A DNA stretch of 64,000 nt. Source: Sphingobacteriales bacterium. GTDB lineage: Bacteria > Bacteroidota > Bacteroidia > Sphingobacteriales > Sphingobacteriaceae. The stretch is taken from positions 124,001 to 188,000 of the forward strand of contig JAQBOG010000033.1 in assembly GCA_028288165.1 (NCBI GenBank), written 5' to 3'. Positions 1 to 8,708 of this stretch are shown here, one piece after another. Made by a program: the position numbers and the translations under genes. The first letter of the stretch is position 1. The number at the start of each line of letters is the position of its first letter. The notes beneath the pieces were generated by a model. That model did no database searches. It was given only the letters and a program-made list of their open reading frames with translations, and had not been told where the DNA came from.

Positions 1-903
1 AACAATTTCACTACCTATTGAACCAGCAGCACCGGTTATCAGAACTCTTTTACCTTTTAATTGTTGCGAAATGTCATCATTATGAATGATAATTGGCTCC
101 CTTTCTAATAAGTCTTCAATTTTGATATTCTGAATTTGTGTAGAGGATATTTGCCCGTTAATCCAGCTTTGAACTGGTGGAATTGTAAGTACTTTTATAT
201 CGTGCTCCAGACAAAAATCCACGATCTTATTTTTCCTTTCAGGGAGAAGGTTTTCGGTGGCGATAAGCAGATCGTCAATTTTTTGTTCAGTAACCAGTAA
301 GTGAATATCGCTTACACTAAAGATCTTAATGCTGTCAATAGCTTTACCGGCTTTTCTTTCATCATCATCTATAAAAGCTACTAAATTCATATTTACCTTT
401 GGATCATGATCCAATGTTCTCTTAGCTGCTATCCCTACGTCACCTGCACCATAAATTATAACTTGTCTTTTATCAATCTTCAAATTTTTGATATACAAAA
501 AGAAGTATTTTACAACTACGCGATAAGTAATTAGCAATAAAAAACTACTTAAGCCATTAATAATAAGAACAACATTTGAGATTAATGACTCCTTCTCAAA
601 GGAAATTAAAATCAAATTAGTTACGAAAAAAAGGCCGTTTGTAATGATGATTGAATAAAGTATCCTGAACGAATCCTGAGCACTGGTGTATCTTATTATA
701 CCTGCATAGGTTTTAATATTAAAAAACACTACAGAGTTAATAATTGCAAATAACAACAGGTTTCGGCTTAGCTCTGTAAGATTTATAAAGCCGATATTAA
801 AATTAAAGCGGATAAAGTATGCAAACGATAATGATAAGACACAGCAAGCTAGATCAAGAGAGAAGATAATCCAGCGAGGAACGATATTTATACGTGAGAA
901 CAA
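1..903 (-). CDS. WbpM/CapD-type UDP-sugar 4,6-dehydratase, 3' end outside window
   Basis: Membrane-anchored nucleotide-sugar dehydratase that in known relatives (WbpM, FlaA1/CapD group) converts UDP-GlcNAc to UDP-4-keto-6-deoxy-GlcNAc. About 301 codons are visible. The first ~130 residues hold about four hydrophobic helices. A first Rossmann motif (GAGDVG) lies near residue 152 and the catalytic-domain Rossmann motif (GAAGSIG) near residue 291, right at the window edge, so the active-site half is not visible. No ATG is available: an in-frame stop at 916-918 leaves ATT (904-906) or TTG (901-903), and I chose TTG. It is the last visible gene of the operon, 18 nt after a GT2 gene. The family is certain; the exact sugar is inferred. 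Confidence 0.85.
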   Translation of the reverse strand, partial: MFSRINIVPRWIIFSLDLACCVLSLSFAYFIRFNFNIGFINLTELSRNLLLFAIINSVVFFNIKTYAGIIRYTSAQDSFRILYSIIITNGLFFVTNLILISFEKESLISNVVLIINGLSSFLLLITYRVVVKYFFLYIKNLKIDKRQVIIYGAGDVGIAAKRTLDHDPKVNMNLVAFIDDDERKAGKAIDSIKIFSVSDIHLLVTEQKIDDLLIATENLLPERKNKIVDFCLEHDIKVLTIPPVQSWINGQISSTQIQNIKIEDLLEREPIIIHNDDISQQLKGKRVLITGAAGSIGSEIV

Positions 904-921
904 AATCTTTATAGTTTAGTA

Positions 922-1659
922 TTAAACAATTTTAAATACCATATCAATTTTACATTTTCTAAAAAAGAGCTGGGGTAAATACTTTACTAGATTAATCCGG
1001 AATAATATCTTAGTTAATAACCTATAATCATTACGGATATTTAATGAACTAGAGGTATTATTAGTATGCTTTCTATAATAAGTAAGCTTATCTTTAATAA
1101 AGACAGAACTATAAAATAGATCGCAAACAAAGCCAAGCCACATATCATGCATAGGGATATCTTTGGGAAAAGGTAAAGCCTTAATTAAAATTTCTTTTCT
1201 GAACGCCATACAACAGCCGACATAAGTATTTCGATATAAATTTTTAATCAGGCCCTTTCCAGAGTTTATGCTGGCAAAAAAAGACTCGAAAAGAATTTGA
1301 TTATCGTCGTTTATGATTTCGCAGTCGCTAACAACCATTGTATAATCTTGCAAGGCGGCCATCATACATTTAACTTTATCGAAATGCCAGACATCATCTT
1401 GATCAGATAGAAAGATGAAGTCCCCTTTTGCCTTCTTAATTGCAAATTCAAAATTAAAAATAGGGCTTTGAAATTTTTGACTTTCAAAGATCCGAATTCT
1501 TTTATCATTTATGTTTTTTAGAATTTGAAGGGTACTATCTGTTGATGAGTCATCAGAAACTATTACTTCGTCATTTGCCCCCAATTGAGGTAGAATCGAC
1601 TCAATCTGTTGCCTTAAAAATTTTTCACCATTGAAAGTCGCAATGCAAACTGAAATCAT
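922..1659 (-). CDS. GT2 family glycosyltransferase
   Basis: Predicted cytoplasmic GT-A fold sugar transferase that would add one residue to the lipid-linked repeat unit. The N-terminus has the GT2 start MISVCIATFNGEKFL, a nucleotide-binding SDDSSTDST at residues 35-43 and the metal-binding SDQDDVW at 85-91. MHDMW further on is typical of rhamnosyltransferase-like GT2 proteins. At 245 residues it is a short single-domain member with no C-terminal membrane segment. Its ATG overlaps the stop of the upstream GT2 gene by 1 nt (TAATG), so translation is probably coupled. Donor and acceptor cannot be told from sequence. Confidence 0.88.
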   Translation of the reverse strand: MISVCIATFNGEKFLRQQIESILPQLGANDEVIVSDDSSTDSTLQILKNINDKRIRIFESQKFQSPIFNFEFAIKKAKGDFIFLSDQDDVWHFDKVKCMMAALQDYTMVVSDCEIINDDNQILFESFFASINSGKGLIKNLYRNTYVGCCMAFRKEILIKALPFPKDIPMHDMWLGFVCDLFYSSVFIKDKLTYYRKHTNNTSSSLNIRNDYRLLTKILFRINLVKYLPQLFFRKCKIDMVFKIV

Positions 1660-2510
1660 TAGATGCGAAGATAATTCTTTATAAAGGTTTTATAAAATAT
1701 AATGTTTTTAGTCCGTAAGAAAAGGGTACTAGCTCTTAAAAAAACAACTATTAAGTATTGTAGTTCATCAATTACATTTTTTTTATGACTATTTGCTGCC
1801 CCGTAACAAAATTTTTCGAAACGATTATTGAGAAGAAAGACATCTTTTTGTTCATTAGAAAAGTTATGAGTACAAATTAAGTCAACTACAAAAAACGTAG
1901 AGCACGACTTCTTAAATCTTTCTATAAAATTAAAGTCGCTGAAATCCAAATTAATCAATTCGTTATGGCCGCCACAATCAGAATACGCTGTTAAATTAAT
2001 CAAAAGACCACTATTCAACACAGCTCTATCCTTGAAGCGATTTTCGCCCAAAGTTATATCTGAAAGTGGAAATCCTCTTTTGAAAAAATATTTACAAGGC
2101 GATAGAATAAGATTATCCGACTGTTTTAAAATAGGAGCAAAGAGCTTGACTTGACAATTGTGATTTAAGGCTTCCAGATATTTATCCACACTGTCTACTG
2201 GCAAATCAGTGTCTTCGTCTAATAGTAAAATCCATTCTTTTTTTAATTTTATTCCGATTCGAGATGCTAGATTATAGGCTTTGCTCAATCCGGAATTTGA
2301 GTAATCCTGATAATAATGAATGTTTAGCTCACTTGCGTCAAAGATACCGTTTTCTTCCTGTGGTGAAGCCCGATTATCATATACCACTGTATCCAGCGTA
2401 AAATTTTTGCTGGCTAAACTTCTAGCTAAGGACTTAAGGGCAATCGAATCATTGCCAACTGTGTTATAAAGCACAATTACGGCGATTACGCGATCTATTC
2501 CAACCTCCAT
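1659..2510 (-). CDS. GT2-like glycosyltransferase
   Basis: Divergent GT-A protein of 283 residues. It opens with a beta strand followed by LYNT near residue 14, as in the rhamnosyl- and galactofuranosyl-type GT2 groups, and carries an acidic LDEDTDLP at 97-104 as the likely metal-binding motif. SNSGLSKAYN (71-80) corresponds to the NLGxxxxxN segment of that group. It sits between two other GT2 genes in the polysaccharide operon. Substrate is unknown. A 132-nt gap upstream (2511-2642) has no recognisable gene. Confidence 0.78.
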   Translation of the reverse strand: MEVGIDRVIAVIVLYNTVGNDSIALKSLARSLASKNFTLDTVVYDNRASPQEENGIFDASELNIHYYQDYSNSGLSKAYNLASRIGIKLKKEWILLLDEDTDLPVDSVDKYLEALNHNCQVKLFAPILKQSDNLILSPCKYFFKRGFPLSDITLGENRFKDRAVLNSGLLINLTAYSDCGGHNELINLDFSDFNFIERFKKSCSTFFVVDLICTHNFSNEQKDVFLLNNRFEKFCYGAANSHKKNVIDELQYLIVVFLRASTLFLRTKNIIFYKTFIKNYLRI

Positions 2511-2642
2511 ATCATTTTATTACTTAAAGCCAATTACTTGGTTTGTTATGAAAATGCTTGGTAATATCTAGAACGAGTATCATTGACCGTAACTTATTAT
2601 CTAACGATTTATTGAATGAACATGACCAATCTTCTTCTATTA

Positions 2643-3524
2643 CTACCTACTTAATTTTAAATGTATCAGCTGCGTCAGGCTGTTATAAGCTCCTAATTGT
2701 ATAAATCGTTGCACCTCTTTTTTCTTAAATATTGACATTTTATTTCCGTATACCACGTAAAAAATTTTAGCCTGAATTATGTGGTTTTCAAGATAACAAC
2801 TATGCTGTTGCAATTCTTTCAACAACGCTAAAATCCGCATCAATAAATTTAGCCTTTTTTTCACGGTCACACTCTTATCGTGACAACGGTAACGCACCAA
2901 GGGGGTTTTTAATGCCTTAGCCTTGCCAAGTCCATAAGCAATCAAGCCCATCCAATGATCATGCATCGGGATACTCTCAGGCATTGATAATAGCTCAATC
3001 GCCATGGATCTGTTAAATAGAGTTGTGCATCCTGTTATCATATTCCCAAAAAACAAACTGTAAAACCTGCATTTATGAGGCCTCAACTTGTAATATCGCC
3101 AAAATGAGGACCGCAGTTGGTAGCCAGAACTATTCATCATTGATAAGTCACTGTATACCAGACAGGGAACAGCATCGTCTTCAATCTCGATTAAATTACT
3201 AAGAGTTAAACTTAATTTATTCTTTTCCCAGATGTCATCCTGGTCACTCAATGCTATATATGTACCCTTACACTTTGATACTGCTTGCTTAAATACGGCA
3301 ACATGACCCAAATTTTTTTTGTTAATATGAATTTTTATTATCGAATGCTCTAAGGCGAGATTCTGTAGAATGTTTACCGTATTATCATTAGACGCATCGT
3401 CGACAATAATGATTTCAATCGGTTTCGTATCTTGGGCTAAAATGGAATTTATTTGCTCACGGATGTAATCAGCACCATTAAATGTTGCCATTGCGACCGA
3501 AATACTTTCATCATCACTATGCAT
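2643..3524 (-). CDS. GT2 family glycosyltransferase
   Basis: Sugar transferase of 293 residues with a full GT2 catalytic core: ISVAMATFNGADYI at the N-terminus, VDDASNDNT at 41-49 and SDQDDIW at 93-99, then the MHDHW motif near residue 188. It clearly resembles the 922-1659 gene in layout, so the two may be paralogues adding similar residues (possibly deoxyhexoses; inference). Its start codon overlaps the end of the flippase gene by 8 nt, which suggests coupled translation. Confidence 0.88.
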   Translation of the reverse strand: MHSDDESISVAMATFNGADYIREQINSILAQDTKPIEIIIVDDASNDNTVNILQNLALEHSIIKIHINKKNLGHVAVFKQAVSKCKGTYIALSDQDDIWEKNKLSLTLSNLIEIEDDAVPCLVYSDLSMMNSSGYQLRSSFWRYYKLRPHKCRFYSLFFGNMITGCTTLFNRSMAIELLSMPESIPMHDHWMGLIAYGLGKAKALKTPLVRYRCHDKSVTVKKRLNLLMRILALLKELQQHSCYLENHIIQAKIFYVVYGNKMSIFKKKEVQRFIQLGAYNSLTQLIHLKLSR

Positions 3525-4962
3525 ATGCTGTAAGCGACTTTAAATATCTAAAAGCTTCCCAAATTAGTTTCTCTTTAAAAATCATTCCCTGTATTAACAG
3601 ATATGTAAGGATACAGATAGCGATTTGTATAGTTAAAGATAGGATAATATTTAAATTGAAATACTTGGATAAAACTGAAATTGGCAAAAATAATACACAC
3701 GATAATACCGCTTTCCCAACCAATCTCCAGTTAAAAATAATCTGCAATTTCTTCTTTACATAAAAATAACACATGGAAGTTACTACTACTTCAGCAGATA
3801 GCGTAGCGATGGCGGCGCCCTTCTCATCCAGCATTGGAATTAAAACCAAATTAAGACTCAGGCTCGTGATTAGACCAAAAATCGTTGCCATAAAATATAG
3901 CTTTTCATTTCCGCTAGGTATTAACAATTGCAGCCCAAGTAAATGTCCCAAGCTTAGGAAGAGGATTAAAGGGGACATTATTCGCATTGCATCTGTCGCA
4001 GCAATAAATCCTTCTCCGGCATAAACAATCAACAGTTCTTTTGAAAAAATTGCTATGCCGATAAACAGAGGGATTCCAATTAAATTGATAAATGCGAAAG
4101 AAGTGTCAAAGTATCCCTGAAATGCTAGCGATTTACTTTTACTGTTAATGCTTAGCGTAATTTTGGGTGTTAACACAATTCCTAATGAAACAATCAGAGG
4201 CAAAGCAATTTTATTCAATTTAATTGCTGCTGTATAATATCCAACGGCTGTATTAGTGGAAATAATTCCTAATAATAGAGTGTCTAAAAAGGTATAGATG
4301 CTAATTGACAAACTAGTTATAAAAAAAACGAATAAAACTGGCAAATGGTGTCTCAATTGAATACTTCTCAGCCGGAAAGTTATCAATCTACGGCTTTGAT
4401 ATATATTCCAAATATTATTTCCCAGAACCGAAAAGATTGATATTAGCAGAAAAAATATCAGGTCGTCAGAGCTTTTAACCAGAGCAAATAAAGCAATGAG
4501 AGAAAGTGATTTTATCACTATGGATCTCACAGCTATATATTTAAATTCTTCTACTCCGGTAAAAAACCAGTCTATCGATGTGAAACCTGTCAAAATAAAC
4601 AGGCTAGCAACGGCATAAAGTTGAAGGTCTGTATGAAACCAACTTATCGATAAAACAATGAGCGTATAAGCGGCAAATAATAACAAAGAGAACAAAAAGT
4701 TTATTAATAAGAGCTCACTAGAGAGTTTGCTAAGCTCCTCTTTATCATGCTTCACTTTAGCTACTTCTCTGAAACCATATAATGGTATTCCAAAAGCAGA
4801 TAGCAAAACAAAATATTGAGCAAAAATAATGATGAATTGGGCTTTACCTAAACACTCAGGCCCTAAAGTCCTAGAGAGATAAGGGAAGCTTACTATAGGA
4901 AACAGAAGATTGCTTACAGTAAGTAATACATTGTACGCAAAATTACTCTTTAAGTTATTCAA
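3517..4962 (-). CDS. wzx: Wzx-type oligosaccharide flippase (first copy)
   Basis: Inner-membrane flippase of the PST/MOP superfamily that moves the undecaprenyl-linked repeat unit to the periplasm. The 481 residues are almost wholly hydrophobic, with about 12-14 membrane helices. The N-terminal segment (NVLLTVSNLLFPIVSFPYLSR) and the FGIPLYGFREVAK motif are typical. It overlaps its neighbours by 8 nt on both sides, directly after the initiating transferase gene. A clear paralogue lies at 17065-18486 in the same operon. Confidence 0.87.
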   Translation of the reverse strand: MNNLKSNFAYNVLLTVSNLLFPIVSFPYLSRTLGPECLGKAQFIIIFAQYFVLLSAFGIPLYGFREVAKVKHDKEELSKLSSELLLINFLFSLLLFAAYTLIVLSISWFHTDLQLYAVASLFILTGFTSIDWFFTGVEEFKYIAVRSIVIKSLSLIALFALVKSSDDLIFFLLISIFSVLGNNIWNIYQSRRLITFRLRSIQLRHHLPVLFVFFITSLSISIYTFLDTLLLGIISTNTAVGYYTAAIKLNKIALPLIVSLGIVLTPKITLSINSKSKSLAFQGYFDTSFAFINLIGIPLFIGIAIFSKELLIVYAGEGFIAATDAMRIMSPLILFLSLGHLLGLQLLIPSGNEKLYFMATIFGLITSLSLNLVLIPMLDEKGAAIATLSAEVVVTSMCYFYVKKKLQIIFNWRLVGKAVLSCVLFLPISVLSKYFNLNIILSLTIQIAICILTYLLIQGMIFKEKLIWEAFRYLKSLTAYA

Positions 4963-5935
4963 AAGACTTTTGGCTGAACCCTGAACGTTTTATGATGTAA
5001 ATGTATATAGCAGACAACAGTATTAAGACCACGATAACAAACGTAACTTCTACTACGGCAGAAGCACCTAATGATACCAAATATATTATTAAAGCATTAA
5101 TTAAAAGCTGAAAACCAGCGTAGAGAGATGTAATCAACAAATGTGAAAATCCAAGCTCATTACTCAACAACTGGTAAGCATGTTGTCTGTGGGGTTCGAA
5201 AATATTTTCTTTCTTAAGCAATCTAGATATCATAGTCAAACCTGAATCTATGCCATAAACTGCAAGAAATAAAACATATAAATACTCATGCGTATTTAAA
5301 ATCAGTGAGATGATAACGAACAAAATGATAAATGCCATTGAGACACTACCAACATCACCTGCAAAGCACCTCGCCTGCGAACGGAAATTGAAAAACAAAA
5401 AAACGATAATAGATAAGATTACTACGATTAAAAAAAGGTTGTCAATGAAGTTAATTGATTTATTAAGATATAGAAGAGAGATAATGATTGATAGACTATA
5501 TAAACCGGTTATTCCGTTTATACCATCCATGAAGTTATAAGCGTTGATGGCACCAATAACGATTATGTAGCTACCTACTAAAAGCCCGACGTGCTGATCC
5601 CAAAGTTTAAAATGGTAGAACATGATTCCAACAGCAATTATTTGAACGGCCAACCTTAATCTATTTGATATACTGTTTATATCATCAAGGAAACTGATTG
5701 TGCTTATTAATAACAATGACCCCATGAAAAAGGGGTACTGCAAATCCGAATAAGAAAAATATAAAAGTAAGGCCATGGGAAAAATAATACCTCCTCCCCT
5801 GAGGGTAACCAACGTATGCGAGCTTCGTTCATTGGGATGATCTATTATATTGAAGTGTTCTGCAATACGAAAGTAAGTCAATTCTAGTCCAAACATCAGT
5901 AAGCAGAAAATAATATACAATATATAATCAGGCAT
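4955..5935 (-). CDS. WecA/WbpL-type polyprenyl-phosphate HexNAc-1-phosphate transferase
   Basis: Initiates glycan assembly by moving a HexNAc-1-phosphate from its UDP-sugar to undecaprenyl phosphate. This is the MraY/WecA family (GT4 in older annotation), with about 10-11 membrane helices in 326 residues. Visible motifs are DHPNERSSH (32-40), the acidic FLDDINSIS (82-90), NAYNFMDGINGITG (131-144), FAGDVGS (190-196) and HRQHAY (248-253). The HPNERSSH start and the flanking SDR fit the WbpL subgroup, which uses UDP-QuiNAc or UDP-FucNAc; that specificity is inferred. An IS remnant separates it from the upstream SDR gene. Confidence 0.88.
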   Translation of the reverse strand: MPDYILYIIFCLLMFGLELTYFRIAEHFNIIDHPNERSSHTLVTLRGGGIIFPMALLLYFSYSDLQYPFFMGSLLLISTISFLDDINSISNRLRLAVQIIAVGIMFYHFKLWDQHVGLLVGSYIIVIGAINAYNFMDGINGITGLYSLSIIISLLYLNKSINFIDNLFLIVVILSIIVFLFFNFRSQARCFAGDVGSVSMAFIILFVIISLILNTHEYLYVLFLAVYGIDSGLTMISRLLKKENIFEPHRQHAYQLLSNELGFSHLLITSLYAGFQLLINALIIYLVSLGASAVVEVTFVIVVLILLSAIYIYIIKRSGFSQKSFE

Positions 5936-5951
5936 CTTTGAAAATTTATTA

Positions 5952-6083
5952 CTAATCTTTTAAAACAGAGGTCAAAGATAATTTCTTTTTAATGCACTCA
6001 CTACTTTTATTATATAAGTGGGCGTTACCAAATGCCTCTTTAAAAGTGCTATTCATCCGCTCTGCCAAACCGTTCTGATTCTT
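5952..6083 (-). pseudogene. IS3-family transposase (integrase) C-terminal fragment
   Basis: Reading the minus strand, an open segment ending at the TAG at 5952-5954 encodes QNGLAERMNSTFKEAFG followed by about 25 further residues. That matches the conserved end of the DDE integrase domain of IS3-group transposases (N-LAERxN-xxK-E, containing the catalytic Glu). Only about 44 codons remain; an in-frame TGA lies just upstream and the rest of the element is absent. It sits alone in the 338-nt gap between the SDR and the WbpL-type gene. Identification rests on motif similarity only. Confidence 0.65.
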
Positions 6084-6273
6084 TCAAATCTATCTACTAT
6101 GTTGTTTTTACCCTAACGAAAACTGTACCCTGGCCGTCGACAATAGTGACTTAAATTATGGTTTAATAATTATAAAAAAGGAGTTGAGTCAAATTTGATA
6201 GTGCATGTTTTCAAAGTCGTTAGGGCAACAAGTTCATATTATTAAAAAAACAATAAATTCATGTACATAAATC

Positions 6274-7164
6274 TTACTTTATGATAAGTACTTCTAGCAC
6301 GTGTCTTGGACTCCATCCAAACACATATTTAGCTTTGGTATCGTCAAAAGTTAGATCCGAATTTATTTTCGACAACTTGTGAGAGTTGAGTGGAAATTTA
6401 TCTCCCATTATGTCCCCAACCTTCGCAACCCAGTTAGCAAGCCATACCGGAATATTTAATGGTTCATTTTTACTTAATTCGTTTGCTATCCGAATACTTA
6501 ATTCTTTGAAACTTGGATGATAACCATCTGTCAAGTTATAAATTCCTCCAATTTGAGAAACAGGTAAAATAAATCGTGCAACGTCCTCTGCCATCAACAT
6601 GCTCTTTTTTGCTAGTCCCCCAGCAATATTGAAGTAGTAACCATTACGAATAGCTCGAATCATTGCGCCTAAATTACCTGGAGGATTCTGCCCAATTAAT
6701 AATGGCAGGCGTAAAATAGTACAACTTACACTATTTTTATCACACCATTTCTGGATGATCTGTTCTGCGTCAATTTTACTTTGTCCATATGGGTCTCTTG
6801 CGCTTAAGGGTGCCTGTTCATCAATTAAGGTTCCCTGTGATAATCCATAGACTGCCACAGAACTTATGAAAACGAAGGCCTTTGGAACGACGAGAGATTG
6901 TTCAAGGCCCTTCAGCAAATTAATTGTACCGTTGACATTAACATCAAAAAAATCTTGCTTCTGTGAATAAGTTTTAGGAATGGAGTGTGCCTTACCTGCA
7001 GCATGGACGACAATTTCCGCAGTGAATAGCTTTGGAATAGTATCGGAAAGATCACATATAATATCTGCATTATGGCGGCCAAGAGTTATTATATTTTCTT
7101 CAAACAAGTATTTACAAATACTATTACCTAAGAATCCAGATGCACCAGTTAAAAGAATATCCAT
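6274..7164 (-). CDS. NAD-dependent epimerase/dehydratase (extended SDR, WbpV-like)
   Basis: Nucleotide-sugar SDR of 296 residues with GASGFLG at 7-13 for NAD(P) binding, SS at 101-102 and the YxxxK pair at Tyr126/Lys130. Its position next to the WbpL-type transferase, with a WbpM-type dehydratase in the same operon, suggests the WbpV/WbpK role: reducing UDP-4-keto-6-deoxy-GlcNAc to UDP-QuiNAc or UDP-FucNAc for the initiating step. That role comes from gene order; a C4-epimerase such as Gne is the alternative. It lies end to end with the upstream GT2 gene (0 nt gap). Confidence 0.82.
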   Translation of the reverse strand: MDILLTGASGFLGNSICKYLFEENIITLGRHNADIICDLSDTIPKLFTAEIVVHAAGKAHSIPKTYSQKQDFFDVNVNGTINLLKGLEQSLVVPKAFVFISSVAVYGLSQGTLIDEQAPLSARDPYGQSKIDAEQIIQKWCDKNSVSCTILRLPLLIGQNPPGNLGAMIRAIRNGYYFNIAGGLAKKSMLMAEDVARFILPVSQIGGIYNLTDGYHPSFKELSIRIANELSKNEPLNIPVWLANWVAKVGDIMGDKFPLNSHKLSKINSDLTFDDTKAKYVFGWSPRHVLEVLIIK

Positions 7165-7950
7165 TTACTTATTACCTCTGAACCAGCCCCACTTATTAAA
7201 ATATATAATTGCCCCTTGTATCGAATATAAAGTCAGCCTCCAATTTTTGTGCGATCCTTTTTCAAAATGATGATAGACGATAGCTTCGGGGAAATAAGCT
7301 GTTTCGTATTGTTTAAGCATCCGCCTAGTCAAATCTGCGTCTTCTATATACATGAATATTCTATCATCAAATAACCCAATTTGTTTCAATGCGGCAGTTC
7401 TTAAAAACATAAAACAACCTGACAAATAAGGTATATTAAACATTATTTTATCATAATCTTTATCTCTATACTCATAGCTCATCATTCGCTTTTTGAAGAT
7501 TTGATTTAAAAAGGCTGGTAAAAACCTTCTGGCAAATAGATCAAAGGGTTTGGGATTTTGCTTGCAGAGATATTGAATACTTCCATTTGGATATAACACT
7601 TTTGGCATTACATGACCAACATAAGGATTTTTTTCCATGAAAGAATAAAGCAATTCTAATTGACCCTCTTCAAAGTAAATGTCTGGATTTAGTACCAAGT
7701 GATATTCAGATACGGCGAATGCCTTAGTTATAGCAATGTTATGACCGGCACCAAATCCGAGATTAGCAGGGTTATGCAAGTACTCAACCCTGCTATCTAT
7801 TATAATATCATTAAGAACACGGGTTGGCGAATTATCTATTAAAAACAATCTTATATTTAATGTACAACTCAAAAAACTATCGATAGCCTTCCGCAAAACC
7901 TTTTCATCATTCTTGTAGAGCACGATAGCTCCCGTTAATTGATAGTTCAT
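7165..7950 (-). CDS. GT2 glycosyltransferase, rhamnosyltransferase-like
   Basis: GT-A transferase of 261 residues with the WbbL-type signature: LYKND near residue 11, NLGFGAGHN at 63-71 and LNPDIYF at 87-93 (NPD in place of a classical DXD). In known relatives this layout goes with dTDP-rhamnose:polyprenyl-PP-HexNAc rhamnosyltransferases. The presence of rmlA at the head of the locus fits but does not prove this. It overlaps the upstream GT2 by 4 nt (ATGA). Confidence 0.83.
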   Translation of the reverse strand: MNYQLTGAIVLYKNDEKVLRKAIDSFLSCTLNIRLFLIDNSPTRVLNDIIIDSRVEYLHNPANLGFGAGHNIAITKAFAVSEYHLVLNPDIYFEEGQLELLYSFMEKNPYVGHVMPKVLYPNGSIQYLCKQNPKPFDLFARRFLPAFLNQIFKKRMMSYEYRDKDYDKIMFNIPYLSGCFMFLRTAALKQIGLFDDRIFMYIEDADLTRRMLKQYETAYFPEAIVYHHFEKGSHKNWRLTLYSIQGAIIYFNKWGWFRGNK

Positions 7951-8708
7951 TTTACAATTTTATTAATATACTTTAACACAGAGTAGGCTATTAGAAACGG
8001 GAGTAACAAAATAATTATATGATTGCATTTAAGGGCAGAAAAGTACATTCTTATTTCGCCAAATCTCATTTTTAATTTATCACCACTTAGTCCACCCTCT
8101 GTGAGTTGAGGTCTGCCTAAGAGGGTTAAATACACATTAAGAAGGTATACTTTGTGAATATTGCTTATCCTAATCAATAGATCATGATCTTCTGTATAGC
8201 GCATTTTTCCGTTAAAACGAACGGATAAGTTTCTTTTAACCACCAAACACGATGTGTTGAAATAATTTCTTAGAAGTATATTCCAAAAGCTTAATTTCAC
8301 AATTCCAATAGGTGATCCTTCCTTATGTAACTGATAGCCTTTGTCTGTATACAAATTTCCAATACATGCTATATCGTTGATATTGTTATTAAGTACTTCA
8401 TCTATTAAAATCAGCCTATTTGAATGCCAAATATCGTCAGCATCTAAAAAGGCAACATAATCACCTTTACTATAATCCCATCCAGTATTTCTAGCTGTAG
8501 CCACTCCCGAATTTATTGGCAAGGAAATAATTGCGATTAAAGTAGAATCGAATGACTTTTTAATGACTTGAATAGATTTATCGGTACTACAATCGTCGAT
8601 AACAATTATTTCAAATGGAGGCAAAGTTTGATTTAAGCAGGAGGTAATAGTCTCCTTAATTGTTGCTTCTGCGTTATATACAGGTATGACAACACTAAAT
8701 TTTATCAT
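7947..8708 (-). CDS. GT2 family glycosyltransferase
   Basis: Classical inverting GT2 protein of 253 residues: FSVVIPVYNAEATI at the start, IDDCSTD at 37-43, NSGVATARN near 67-74 and the metal-binding LDADDIW at 88-94. A hydrophobic stretch near the C-terminus (about residues 228-246) may tether it to the membrane. It overlaps the polymerase gene by 14 nt and the downstream GT2 by 4 nt. Donor sugar unknown. Confidence 0.88.
   Translation of the reverse strand: MIKFSVVIPVYNAEATIKETITSCLNQTLPPFEIIVIDDCSTDKSIQVIKKSFDSTLIAIISLPINSGVATARNTGWDYSKGDYVAFLDADDIWHSNRLILIDEVLNNNINDIACIGNLYTDKGYQLHKEGSPIGIVKLSFWNILLRNYFNTSCLVVKRNLSVRFNGKMRYTEDHDLLIRISNIHKVYLLNVYLTLLGRPQLTEGGLSGDKLKMRFGEIRMYFSALKCNHIIILLLPFLIAYSVLKYINKIVK

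Noticed and set aside
3482-4024. Plus-strand open frames opposite the GT2 and flippase genes
   Set aside because: They lie fully within better-supported minus-strand membrane and transferase genes, and encode no recognised motif; they are antisense shadows.
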